From positions 1,240,001-1,304,000 of the forward strand of contig CP150547.1 of assembly GCA_049487715.1 (NCBI GenBank): a DNA stretch of 64,000 bases, written 5' to 3'. This DNA is from Pycnococcus provasolii (lineage: Eukaryota; Chlorophyta; Pseudoscourfieldiophyceae; Pseudoscourfieldiales). The notes beneath the pieces are model-generated. The model ran no database searches. It was not told the origin of the DNA and saw only the letters and a list, made by a program, of their open reading frames with translations. Positions 39,112 to 50,300 of this stretch are shown here, one piece after another. Both the position numbers and the translations under genes were made by a program. Each line of letters starts with the position of its first letter. Position 1 is the first letter of the stretch.

Positions 39112-40228
39112 CGACCGGCTGAACAGTCTGGAATCTCTCAGTTCTCACTTCCGCCCGTCGCCGTCTCCTGCACTTTTCCCATCCCCTCAAATACTGCTCC
39201 CTTCCCGCGCAAGAGTCAAGACGGAAGGCGGCGAAGGCCTATGGTAGACTAGTACTATGGTACCTCCTTAGGCTCCCCATCGAAATCCTTTTAAACTTTA
39301 CAGTACAGTAACATGGCACTCGCACGTTCAGGCCTTGAAGTCCGAAAGTGCAGATTCTCACCTACACGTATCACCACAACGAAATGAAACGAAACACGGC
39401 AATTTTAGTTTTCTTCGGGATCACACGTGGCAATCGCAAATGGTCGAAAACAAGCGTGTAAACCTTTGAAAATAAATTGGATAAGACAAATCGAATTGTC
39501 CCCCATGCGAATAATGTCCGGCATTTTCCCACACTTGCCATGACTGACGATCGTGGTCGCCCTTCCTTTTGGTCCTTGTTTGCGACGAAAGTCACGCCAA
39601 CGACGACGCGCAGTTTCACTCAAAACAGGACCAAAAAAAATGAAAAAAAAAAGACACCCAGAGAACAAAGGAGGAATCCCGAATCCGTCGATAGGCAGGT
39701 CCGAGAAGAGAACACATGCGTGGAGATCGGCTAATCTATCCAGACAGAGCCCCGCAGGCCGGGAAGGGAAGGGAAGGGAAGGGTGGGAAAAGATAAAACA
39801 AGCCGGCCAACTATAGACAGCTTCTTTCCGCGGGGTTGTGACGGCGCTCCCCTAACCTTAGCTAGTCTATGCTACGGCTACTTCCTAGTGCCTTGTTGTC
39901 TCATCCGACATTTCAGTTGATCTGTCTGACCTGTCCCCCTTTCTTCCCTCCCTTTCTTTCCGGCCCCGCCCCTTCCCCTTTCCCTTTCGTAGTCTACTTT
40001 ATCGTTATCTCTCTCCTCAAATAGAATAGGGGCGCAGCCATACGCCCTCTCTCCCCTCCCCTCTCCTCTCGGAAGAAGACATTACAGTGCAGTGCCTCCT
40101 CAGGAATAAATAATAATATCACGTGTATTCATTCACAGTAGTACTGTATTCTTCTTGTGTGGATACTTTACCTCTGGCTCAATTCTTTGTGTTTCTTTTT
40201 CTTTTTATTTCTTTTTATTATAAGTCTG
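39112..40228. other. Intergenic region upstream of the RR-TZF gene
   Basis: Divergent spacer. Contains a 10-bp inverted repeat TTTTGGTCCT/AGGACCAAAA (39567-39576 and 39627-39636) that could form a hairpin, a GGGAA tandem near 39763-39784 and a CT-rich leader around 39930-40080. No coding frame is convincing. Confidence 0.5.
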
Positions 40229-40395
40229 ATGATGGGCTTTTCTTCCCCTGTGCTCAATGCCGCCCTGCTCTCGCACGCACCACTGGCTCCGGCATTTCAA
40301 CTCGACGACAACTTGACAGTTGACAACAACTTTGGCAACAAAAGTAGTCACAACAATATTGACAGCGCCAACAACAACGACAACGACAACGACAA

Positions 40396-40426
<31 letters not shown>

Positions 40427-41298
40427 AACCACTCTCCAACTACCACTGCTTGCGGCTTGTATCCCGCCTCACCCACGACATCGCAGATGCCACGATGCCA
40501 CTCACCCACGATGCTGCAACAACGTCCATCCTCACCGTCAAACCCATTCTCGTCACCGCCACGCTCGCCGTCCATGACGCCGCAGAACGGCGGAAGTCCA
40601 CCGCTCTCGTCCATCGCCGCGCCATTCACGCCCAAGTCGAAAGCGTCGAACGCCATCAGCCTACTCCCGTCGACACTCTCACCGTGCAACTCGGACAACG
40701 ACCTCGTCGCGCGAACTAAGAAAATCGTCAACATCAACAGCCAAAAGCTCGAGTCGGCGCGTACGCTCGCGGCGATTCACGCCGCCGCCAACGATGACAC
40801 GGCTGCCGTGCGCCTCTCCGTGGAGATGGAGGGCGTGCACGTCGACGCCTTTGCGAGGCAGGCGGACGGCGCGCTGCGCACGCCTCTCATGGCGGCAGCC
40901 ACGACAGGCGCGGCGCTGGCAATGACATACCTGCTCGCGAACGGCGCTGATCCCACGGTGGCGAGTCCAACGGACGGCGCAACGGCACTGCACTGCGCCG
41001 CGGCGGGTGGTTCGCCAGGGAGCTCCGGCGTGATTGCCATGCTGCTCGCCGCGGGTGCAGACAGAGGTGCCGTCGACCACCTTGGACGAAGGGCAGCTGA
41101 TGTTCTGCCTCCACCGAAACAGCAGCAGGCGCAGCAAAAGCTGCAGCAGCAAATTGCAAATGCCACATTCGGAACGAGTCCACCACCACCTCTCTTGCTC
41201 GACGATTACGACAAGAAGGTGGGACAAGCATCTCAGGCTCAAAACGCAGCAAACGGCACAACCGCAGCTGCAAACACCACATCGTCGTTGTCGTCGAC

Positions 41299-41331
<33 letters not shown>

Positions 41332-41971
41332 CTCGGCGCACAGCATTATGGATAACAACGCGCCGATGTCTGACGAGATGGCTGCATTTCTCGCGGATCC
41401 AGAGAAGATGATGTTCGAGTTCAAGGTGACCCGCTGCCCACGCACGAGGGCGCACGAGTGGACGCTCTGCCCGTACGCGCACGCGGGCGAGAAGGCTGCA
41501 CGCCGTGACCCGCGCCGCGTCACGTACAGCGGAACGCCGTGCCCTGCCCATCGCAAGGGTGTGTGCACCGCAGGAGACGCGTGTCAATACTCGCATGGCG
41601 TATTCGAGACGTGGCTGCATCCTCAGAGGTACCGTACAGCCGCATGCAAGGATGGCATCGCATGCACGCGACGTGTGTGCTTCTTCTACCATAAACCGGA
41701 AGAGGCACGCGAGCCGACGATGTGCGTTCCCTGCAATCCTCCAAGCGGTGCTCTCGCAACCATACCGGAGCCAACGTCGCCGACAGCGCCGATGCGATCG
41801 TCAAGCGCGTCGATTGCCGCCGCCGCCGCCGCCGCGGCTGCTGCCGCCGCTGCGTCTTTTCCTCCATCCACGCAAAATAATGTGCGTGATAGCGTGTCGT
41901 CGATTCGCGCAAACACTTCGTTCGACGAACTGGCGAACTGGATTGCCGCGGCTGTCGCGCCGTCAGCATGA
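40229..41971 (+). CDS. Plant-type RR-TZF protein: ankyrin repeats plus arginine-rich tandem CCCH fingers
   Basis: 580 residues from the ATG at 40229. An Asn/Asp-rich low-complexity stretch precedes an ankyrin pair ([40 protein letters not shown]). Next comes the plant RR-TZF module: the arginine-rich lead with [16 protein letters not shown] and [14 protein letters not shown], then fingers [19 protein letters not shown] (C-x7-C-x5-C-x3-H) and, 16 residues on, [16 protein letters not shown] (C-x5-C-x4-C-x3-H). That exact spacing and the [15 protein letters not shown] linker define the green-lineage family that shuttles to P-bodies and stress granules and promotes mRNA turnover. The Ala-rich tail comes from a GCC microsatellite. 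TGTAA at 42185-42189. Strong phylogenetic marker for a green alga. Confidence 0.94.
40371..40430 (+). repeat. GACAAC microsatellite inside the RR-TZF gene
   Basis: Hexamer-type GACAAC/AACGAC repeats encode the Asn-Asp run near the N-terminus. Expected to be length-variable between strains. Confidence 0.85.
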
Positions 41972-42223
41972 AGAAGGTGAGCCGGACATGCCTAGCTCGC
42001 CACATTTTGCTGCTGCCGCCGCCGCCGCTGCCGCTGCCGCCGCCGCTGCCGCCGATATTTCTCCCTACCATCCCCCCTCACCTCTTTTTTTCCACCATAT
42101 CTTTTTTTTCCCCTTCTTGTTTTTTTTTGGATTTTCCATTTTATTCAGAAAATAGTCTTTTCAATAAGTATATACGTTTGAAATTGTAACGCGTTTTCTC
42201 ATTTTAGTAAGCTTCAACTTGGT

Positions 42224-43258
42224 TTACAAGCTTGAATGTGGTATCAATTTGCTCGTCAACGTCGCGATGGCCCATGCAGCGCCAAGATATGCGGAGACTC
42301 GAGCAAATTTCACAAATCGCTCAAACCTCCCCTCCTCGTCCTCGTACTCCTGCTCAAAGTCTTCGAATGCAGTCGCCATGCCCTCACCAAGGCCAGACTT
42401 GGACCAATCACGAGAACCTGTTCGCGCATCCTTGACGCGTTTCGACGCCAGCTTCTCGGCGTCTCCCACAACTTTCTTAAGTTTTTGCTGGGCACCACTT
42501 TCAACCTGCTCCTCGAGTTCGACGGCACTAATATTAGGCACAGGTTCGCCGAGAAGCGGCGCACTGCCCGCGTCCAACCTCAACGCGCTCTGCAGCGCAG
42601 ATTCCACGGCGGCATCTGCGCTCTGGATGGCGTCGTACGCCTGGCTCGCTCGCACCTCCGCCATCGCACTGCACGCATTCAACTCCAGCGTGGCCATGCG
42701 CATCGCCCCCTCGACGATGGACGTGTCCGCGTTGCTCATCCTCGCGTTGGCTCGCGGCACGAGCTTTGCGCCCCCCTCGGCGAGGTCCGCAGCCTCGAAG
42801 CAGATGGCTGCGAGCTTTTGGCACTGTGCCGCGGCATCAGCCGCGACGAGCGCTGGTGGCGGCTTGTTCGGGTTCTGCGGGTCGCCCTTCTGCAGGAACG
42901 CGACTCGCGTCCTGAGCCGGCCGCTCACCGTCCTGTTCTGCTGCTGCTCCGCCTCCAGCGCCTGATTTGCGCGTGCGGTGGCATCGTCGAGTCTTTGCTG
43001 CGCGACGAGTGCGCGCGACGCCGCGTGCGACGCTGCATTCGCCGCCTCGCGCGCGGTGTTGGAAGCCTGCGCGCCCCTTTCTCTCGCCGCCTGCAGCGCG
43101 GATGCAAGCTGCGGCGCAGGAGCTGAGCCTGACGGCGCCGCGTTGTCGACGGCGGCGCACTGCGGGGAAATAACTCTAACCTTATGGCGAGGAACCCGCA
43201 CTCTTTTGCCTGAGGCTGTGTGCAAGAGCACGTTTTGCTGCGTGTGGAGCGACGCCAT
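42224..43258 (-). CDS. Ala-rich helical protein with C-terminal membrane segment, unknown
   Basis: 344 residues from the ATG at 43256-43258. The sequence is helix-rich with Ala/Gln/Glu bias: two long helical bundles (NTAREAANAASHAASRALVA; MATLELNACSAMAEVRASQA), then an acidic stretch (FEDFEQEYEDEEGRFERFVK) and a C-terminal hydrophobic segment VSAYLGAAWAIATLTSKLIP that could be a tail anchor. I do not recognise a family. The next minus-strand gene upstream is also Ala-rich with a hydrophobic C-terminal half and lies only 206 bp away, so the two could be related in origin or function. TTCGGG-type repeats occur in the promoter. Confidence 0.65.
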   Translation of the reverse strand: MASLHTQQNVLLHTASGKRVRVPRHKVRVISPQCAAVDNAAPSGSAPAPQLASALQAARERGAQASNTAREAANAASHAASRALVAQQRLDDATARANQALEAEQQQNRTVSGRLRTRVAFLQKGDPQNPNKPPPALVAADAAAQCQKLAAICFEAADLAEGGAKLVPRANARMSNADTSIVEGAMRMATLELNACSAMAEVRASQAYDAIQSADAAVESALQSALRLDAGSAPLLGEPVPNISAVELEEQVESGAQQKLKKVVGDAEKLASKRVKDARTGSRDWSKSGLGEGMATAFEDFEQEYEDEEGRFERFVKFARVSAYLGAAWAIATLTSKLIPHSSL

Positions 43259-43399
43259 CGATAGCTTATGTATGACCTCCCCCGAGGTGCGTGAGCGGTG
43301 GTCCGAGTAGGCAGGCAGGGCGGAGGGAGGGAGGGGGGGGGGGACCCCTCCGAGGGGATTCGATTTTGCAAAAGAAAAAAAGATAAACTCTTTGTTTTT

Positions 43400-43428
43400 T
43401 CGGGTTCGGGGTTCGGGGTTCGGGGTTT
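43400..43428 (+). promoter_or_regulatory. TTCGGG-type repeat tract upstream of the Ala-rich membrane protein gene
   Basis: CGGG followed by four GTTCGGGG-like units, a variant of the telomere-like tract, about 142 bp upstream of the start at 43258. The same TTCGGG variant appears mixed with TTAGGG at 18382-18395 and 58028-58043. Confidence 0.55.
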
Positions 43429-43464
43429 TAATGTTCAGCATGATTCGTTTCACTTTCTTGATGG

Positions 43465-44052
43465 TCATCTGCGCTGGTTCGTAGCGCCGGCGATGGCGTT
43501 GCCCAAGCCGCTCAACCCGCTCGCAGCTGCGCCGCCCATGGCGCGCGCCACCTGGCCCGTCGTGTCGTTGCGCGTTGCGACGACCGCGCCGGCGGCGGCG
43601 CCTGCGGCGGCGACGGTGAGGCCGCCAATAACAGGGAAAGCAAGACCGGCGAACGCGCCGATGGCCGCCGCGCCAGCAGCCGCCCTTGCGGCGTCCGCTG
43701 CACTTGTACTGCCAGCCGGCGGGCCAGGCTGCGGAACTTGCGCTGCTTGCACCGTCGCGTTCACGAAGCCCTTAAGCTCCCCCGCTCGGTGTCGGTAGTA
43801 CTGCGCAGTTTGAGCCGCCTGTGGCGCTTCCTGTGCCGGGAATTCGGAGTTCTTCAGCGCGGCGTCGATAGCCGCCGCCGCCGCCTCGTACAGTTTTGCT
43901 GCTTCCGCAGCCTTCTGTTCGCCATCCGCCTTGACAGCGTCCGAGGCGAGTCTGTGCGCCTTTTTGATGTTGGAGTCGTCGCCGAGGATGGCCGTCTTCG
44001 CGTTCTGCAGGCCGGCCTTGGCCTGCTCCATCATGTTGTTCATGGACTGCAT
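43465..44052 (-). CDS. MIT-like helical domain with glycine-zipper hydrophobic tail
   Basis: 195 residues from the ATG at 44050-44052. Residues about 25-75 ([40 protein letters not shown]) have the periodicity of an MIT (microtubule-interacting and trafficking) three-helix domain. Residues about 120-165 form a Gly/Ala zipper ([34 protein letters not shown]) that could insert into lipid. The combination recalls plant senescence-domain/spartin-type proteins that associate with membranes or lipid droplets, but no signature is decisive. The assignment to MIT is tentative. Adjacent to another Ala-rich membrane-type gene on the same strand. Confidence 0.6.
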   Translation of the reverse strand: MQSMNNMMEQAKAGLQNAKTAILGDDSNIKKAHRLASDAVKADGEQKAAEAAKLYEAAAAAIDAALKNSEFPAQEAPQAAQTAQYYRHRAGELKGFVNATVQAAQVPQPGPPAGSTSAADAARAAAGAAAIGAFAGLAFPVIGGLTVAAAGAAAGAVVATRNDTTGQVARAMGGAAASGLSGLGNAIAGATNQRR

Positions 44053-44958
44053 ATCGCGCCTTCCTTCTACGAGGGCGAGCGAGCGAGTGAGACTTTGTCT
44101 GTGAGAGCGCTGAAGGCAAGAGTGCTTGCTTGGCTCGTCGTGATGGGGCCCAGCTTCCTTGAAATGTAAGGAGGGACGGTGGGAGCCGGCCAAGAGTGTT
44201 GGAACCGTTTCCTTGAGACGGGGAGCCGGCTCCTATGGTAGCACAGCATGCCAGCTACTGTAAACTTGACCTCACACCAGAACCTCACACCTCAGAGCTC
44301 TCTCCTTCTGAGTTCTGGGGGATGGATGCCCGAGCGCAAGGGCGACCGGCGACAGGGCGTTGGCCTTGGAGGACGGCCTTGGAGGACGGCAGACGTAAAC
44401 GACGTAAAAGTTGAACCCTTTCCCCCCGTTGCAGAGTGCAGACGTGCAGTGCAGTGTGTCTGTCCCAGCAGAGAGGGACGGGGTTTTGCCATGCCTGACC
44501 CACCAACGGACACCTCCCTTTGAGCTCCTTCCTCCGACGCTCAAGTAGAAGTAAAGGGAAGGCCGGCAGAAGGGAAGGCAAGAAGAGGGAAGCTGTTCTT
44601 TCTTTCTTTCTCTCCGTGTCCGTCTTGAGCGTGTGTGTGTTCTCCCTGGAGTTGGAGTTGGAGATGAACTTGGCACCCGACACCTGACCGGACAGCCGAA
44701 AAGGACGAAAAGCAAAGGCGGACGGGAGTACGGGACCGGCAACGGGTTACGGGAGGGGAGAGCATTGACTGCCCGGGACTGTCCTCCTTCCCCTTCTTTT
44801 CCCTCCCCTTCTTTTCCCTCCCCCCGTCTAAGGTTAGTCTCTCTGCCCTTTGTTGTCCTCTCTCCCCTCTCTCCCGGCCCTGCAGTCAGTCGTGCTTTTC
44901 CCCGCGGCCGGTCCCACTGGGTGTGCTCAACACCTCTCTCTCCACCTCTTCGTGTGTC
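44053..44958. other. Intergenic region upstream of the EF-hand gene
   Basis: Divergent spacer with a repeated GGGAGCCGGC motif (44179-44188 and 44220-44229), and a long pyrimidine-rich block at 44785-44875 probably in the 5' leader of the EF-hand gene. No telomere-like tract and no believable coding frame. Confidence 0.5.
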
Positions 44959-47338
44959 ATGGGAGCAGCCGCCTCGACGCCGCAGCAGCGCGCGAACGCG
45001 CTCGGCCGCGCACCCGTCGACGTCTTCGCCGCGCTGTACAGGCACCTCAAGGAGAACCGAACGCGCATGCTCGAGCTCTTCAAGGAGCTCGACCGCGACC
45101 AAACGGCGTTCCTGGAGAAGCGCGAAATCTCGACGCTCGTTCAGCGCATCGTGCCGATGGCGAGCAACGCGCAAATCAAGTACGTGCGAACAGTCCTCGA
45201 CTTCAACACGGACGGCAAACTCAGCTATCAGGAGCTCCACCAGGTAAGGCGACATTCAGCGACTTCATTTCACGTCGTCGCCTTCGACAAATACGCAAAC
45301 GATTCACCCCAACTAACACACAACAAAAACCTTCCCCCCGTCCCGCCCACCTCCCCCGCCAAAATAAAAACTCACTTGTAAGGCCATCGAAGAGTGCTAT
45401 CGCGTCGGCGAGGTGCTCCGTGCACCGGAGGGTAAGCGCGTCGTGCTTGAAATTGTGCGCCGACTGAGGCAGCACCTCAGGCAGAGCGCCGATCACAAGG
45501 AGGCGTTTCGCGCACTCGACTTCAACCGAGACGGCGTGCTCGACCACGCGGAGGTGGTGCGCACGCTCAGGCTCCTGCTTCCAGACATATCGAACAACGA
45601 ACTGCGGTACGTGCTCGGACGCCTGTACCTGGCCGACCCCGACGGCGACGGCGTCATAAGCCTTGCCGAGGTGCGAAAACTGCTCGAGGTGTCTGACGAA
45701 GATCTCGAGGCACTGCTCGACGACATTGACCGAAACGCAGCAAACAGGAGCGCGAACCTTCCTCCGATGTCGTCGTCGATGCCGCCAGGACGACAGGCCG
45801 CCGGCGGTGGTCGTATGTTCGGGCAGTCCGCAGCCGGAGGTCTGTTCGGCAACGGCGCCCCGGCTCCCTCAGTTGGCTTCGCCGAGAATAACACGACATA
45901 CGGCGACGGCGCGGCGGACGCGGACCCAAAGGTTGGAGGAGACTACGAGACGGGATATGGGCTTGTCAAGGTTGCTGAATTCCTTCGCGCCGCGGCGGCG
46001 CGCGAGGAGAAGAGGCTAGACGAGAATGGCATCGACGCGGAGAAGGAGCAGCGCAACGTCCAAGAGGATGTTCTGCAGAAGCTCGAGAAATTGATGAAGC
46101 TGATGCGAGAGCAAAATCGCGTCGAGGCATTCGTGCGCGAGCTCGGCGGAACGATCGCGGCTGTCGACGCGGAGGCGGAGCGCCTTGCTGCCGCCGTAGC
46201 GGACGCGTTCATGAACTTTGCGGAGATGCTCAAGCAGCGCGAGGCGGAGATGATCGCATCGATCAATGCGCAGAAATTGGACAAGGTGCGTGTGCTGCAA
46301 GAGCAGAAGGTGAGGTCGGAGAAACTCGGATTCGACATGAGGGCAGCCATCGAGCTAGCGGAGGATGCGCTGCGCGACCGAGATCCAGCATCGTTCCTGA
46401 TGAAGAGTTCCAAGTTTGCAGAGATGATTGCCGCCATCGAATTGAGCGGCGCGGATGTCGGAACTGGGCCAGCCACGACCGTTTCTTTCTCAACCACTCT
46501 CGACGTGTCGACCATGTCGGAACGTCTCCGCTCCGCCCTTTCGTTCGAGGAGGAGCGCTTTGCCGCCGAGGCGCTCGCATCAGCCGAAGCGAGTGGCGAA
46601 TCGAACAACTTGAACGACAGTGATCCCGCGGTGGCGGTTCTGCGCCGAGTGTACAACGCCGCTGCTACCGTCCGGGGAAGTGTCGACGGCGTGCCGGCAC
46701 CAGACCTGCTTGAAGCGCTCCGCGCGGATCCGGAGGGAAGCACTGTCGTGCTGATGAGCGCTGCCGAAAACGTCATGCATAGCGTGGGGATGGCATTGCT
46801 CCAATTCACACATTTCTGCGCGCTGCTTGGGGTGGGAGCGGCATCATCCGAGTACACCAAGCAGCTCAGATCGGAGATGGAGCGCAGGCTGCAGGCGAGC
46901 GCGAACAACACCCAGGAGGCGTACTGGCGCCAGCGTGCGGAGGCGGCGGAGGAAAGCCTCGAAAAGGCAAGGCGGCAGCACGAACGCGCGATCGATCGCC
47001 TCAAGGCGGATACGGAGAAGAAGCAGCGCGAGTTTGAGACACGGTTGCAGACTGCACTCGAGCGTAGTGAAGACCTCTTCGCGCAGCAGGCTCGCACCTC
47101 GGTGGATGGCGATAGCTTGTCTGGGCCCAAAGGGTCGCGCAGCCCGACCAGCCTAGGTCGCCGCATGCCGCCGAGTGCAGGTTACGGCGGCGCGCAGGCG
47201 CGCCCGATGAGTGCAAGTGGCGCCAGAAATAGCTCAGGACGGCTGTACATGAATCGCACGTCAACGCGCAGCTCGCCGTCGACGGGCGGAGAGAGCCGTC
47301 TCGCGATGACCGGTGCACGGATGAATGTCATGCACTAA
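44959..47338 (+). CDS. N-myristoylated EF-hand coiled-coil protein, two exons
   Basis: Exon 1 is 44959-45243 and exon 2 is 45383-47338, joined in phase 0 across a 139-nt GT..AG intron (donor CAG|GTAAGG, acceptor TTGTAAG). The product has 746 residues. MGAAASTPQQ is a strong N-myristoylation signal, suggesting membrane anchoring. EF-hand pairs include FKELDRDQTAFLEKREISTL and VLDFNTDGKLSYQELHQ, the latter ending right at the intron, then RALDFNRDGVLDHAEVVRTL and LADPDGDGVISLAEVRKLL. Canonical Ca2+ ligands are present in the last three loops. The remainder is mostly helical with a coiled coil near 610-680 (RRQHERAIDRLKADTEKKQR) and a Ser-rich tail. Probably a calcium-regulated scaffold. TGTAA at 47340-47344, just after the stop. 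Confidence 0.85.
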
Positions 47339-47399
47339 ATGTAAGTTGGAAACTTAAAAAACGAAATCAGTTTTTGCCTTTACAGTATTGTACAGCGGT

Positions 47400-50300
47400 C
47401 TAAAACGCAAAGTCGCCTGCACCTCCGTCGTCCTCATCGTCGTCGAAGTCTTCTGAGTCGGCGTCGGCGTGAGCACTTCTCAGATCGCGCATGCGCATGA
47501 GCTCCTCATCCGTTAGCGGTTCACCCGTGTTCGCTTTCGCCTCCAGCGCTGCGAGCTCAGCTGCTTGAAGGGTGCGCATGTGATCAAGCTCTTCGTCAGT
47601 GAGGAGCATGCCGGCTTTGACCCTCGCCTCTAGTGCAGCCAGCTCTTTCAGCGCTGATGGAGGCTCGGCATCTGCGGCATTTTCGTCATCTTCATCGTCG
47701 AAGCTTTCCTCACCGTACTCATCATCGCCAGCACTTCGCAAATCACGCATGCGCTCAAGCTCATCGTCCGTGAGCAGCATGCCCGCGCTGGCCTTCGCCT
47801 CCAGTGCCGCAAGCTCCTCCTCCCCTGATGGAGGCTCGGCGTTCACAGCACCTCGCAAATCACGCATGCGTTCGAGTTCCTCATCCGTGAGCAGCATGCC
47901 CGCCTTCGCCTTCGCGTCCAGTGCCGCAAGCTCCTCCTCCGCCGATGGAAGCTCGGCGTTCACAGCACCTCGCAAATCACGCATGCGTTCGAGTTCCTCA
48001 TCCGTGAGCAGCATGCCCGCGCTGGCCTTCGCGTCCAGCGCAGCAAGCTCCTCCTCCGCCGATGGAGGCTCGGCGTTCACAGCACCTCGCAAATCACGCA
48101 TGCGCTCGAGTTCCTCATCCATGAGCAGCATGCCCGCGCTGGCCTTCGCGTCCAGCGCAGCAAGCTCCTCCTCCGCCGATTGAGGCTCGGCGTCTGTCTC
48201 TTGCAATGCACCCTGCACAGGGCCACCCTCATGTTCAAAGTCAACCTCGGAATATTGCTCATTTTCGTCAACCACGTCGTCGCCCACAGCGGCAGCCACC
48301 ACGACGATCCAAGTGAATGCGTGGAATCGCTTCTCGGGATCAGCATAGAAGTGTACAAGCGTACGCGTTTCTCCACGTTCCAGTAATTTTAGCCGAATCC
48401 CAACACTTCCATCCGGATCAGGCTGGGAGATCAAGATACGCGCACCAGCTGACCACGTGTACAACATCAAACCGGTGGTACCGTTAACCTCGCGTTCTCG
48501 ATCGCCAGCGTGCAGTTCAGATCCATCGGCACGACGGTATGCGATCGCACCACGCTTGCCGCTCGTGGTGACTGCAATCACCGCATTTGCGGCGCACTTG
48601 ACATTAGACACCGCGAATGCCATCGCACGAGCCATTTTCGGTGGACCCAGGTCGTCTTCGTCCTCTTCGACGGAAACATTCACCCTAAGCACGCGCTGAA
48701 TGATCGCGGGTGAAACGCGCATCGACGCAGTGCCAAGAACGATACGCCGCGGCGTGGGCACAGCGCCACCCTCCGCGTCACTCGCGTCGCTTGCCATTCC
48801 AACGAGAGTTACGACAGCGGTCGTGGCAGCCTTACCCGTTTCGCCCTCTGTCACGGAGAGCGGGAATTCACCAAGGGCAAGCGCCTCAATCGGAACCAGC
48901 GTGGAGGCGCCAGGTCCAAGCGCGAAAGGTTCGGCAGATCCAAGAGTCAAGCTCAGCGATATGTGACCAGCAAGCGGGTTGAGCACCTCAAGAGAAAGAG
49001 ATAATGCGACCGGAACATCGAAAGGATTAGTAATAGGAACGAGGCAAACCTGCGTGCATCCTACGCGTAGCGAGAAGTAGGCGAGGTCGTCATCTGCACG
49101 TGAGTCTGGCTGACCATTCGTATCCTCGTTGATTGACGACGTATCGTAGCGCACGGCCCACATGCCGAGATATGTTGACGCATTCTCGCCTCGAATATCA
49201 TCGGACTCGACCGCAGATGTTACGCTCGCGACGTCGAGCACACCCGTATCGCCGTCAAGGGCGCACTTGACAAATGACGCAGCATGGAAATGTCCGCTTA
49301 GAAGAGGCACAGGAACATGCACTACACCCAGTGGTTTACCCCGGCTCATCACCTCTAATATTGCCGGTGAATCGACGAGTGCATGGCACAGCCTCGCGTG
49401 CTCCGTGGCGTCATGGGAATGAAAGTGCACTGTCAAATGCGATCCTCGATCATGAGCTCCGCCAACGCGGAAGTAAGCCTCCACGGGTAAGTCGGGAGAA
49501 ATCACGCCATCCGCAGCACGAAGCGAATATGCCACAGTACGCGCAGTCAAACCTGCGACGTGCACGATGAATGTGAGCTCGCGAAGCTTGTGCAGCTCGG
49601 AATTTCCCCCAATCCACGCGACGTGTAGTGCAAGCGCCGACGAGCGTTGTGAAAATGCGCATTCTCGCGCGGCACGGACAGAGGACGTTAATATCGGAAG
49701 CTGTGGATCAATGGCCTTGACGTAATCGCGTGACGCGGCAAACGCCAGATCGCATGCCACACGAGCTTCCTCGTGCTCTGCGTCGATCAGCTGAGCCTGT
49801 TCTTGTAGAGATCCACTGCCGTCGAAGTGCATTCGACGTCGAACGTGCCTTGCGTGAGGTGCACCCCACGGCGCAAACTCAATGTACACGAGAGCAGTTC
49901 CTTGTGCACCCTCAGGTGTCGTCAGCAAAATACGCTGCCGTCGCGGCTCATCATCGAGATCGAAGGATGTAGCACAGCACCCTGATGCGATGAGTTCACG
50001 TGAATCCGGGTGCACACCGGCGGAGTGCACGAATACATGAAGCATCGCATCTCCAGAAGATGGGGTTGTTCCATTCGCTGTACCGGTTTCAATAACAAGA
50101 GGTGCGACCGCTTCCCACGGATCAGTGGGCGTCGATGCACCCGCGCCGCTAATTGTAACACGGTCATCGTGACTCGAATCATAATCTACGGGCTGAACGG
50201 AAGGAATGGCCTGCACAATGGCCATGCTCACTCGCAATTCTCCAGAGCGGATCAATGCACGACGCTCGGGTGATAGTGTTTCGATGTCATCAGCCGGCCA

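Noticed and set aside
39405-39816. Short overlapping frames in the spacer before the RR-TZF gene
   Set aside because: No domains, and A-rich homopolymers interrupt them.
44272-45255. 327-codon minus-strand frame upstream of and inside the EF-hand gene
   Set aside because: Covers the pyrimidine-rich leader and antisense exon 1; composition is low complexity.
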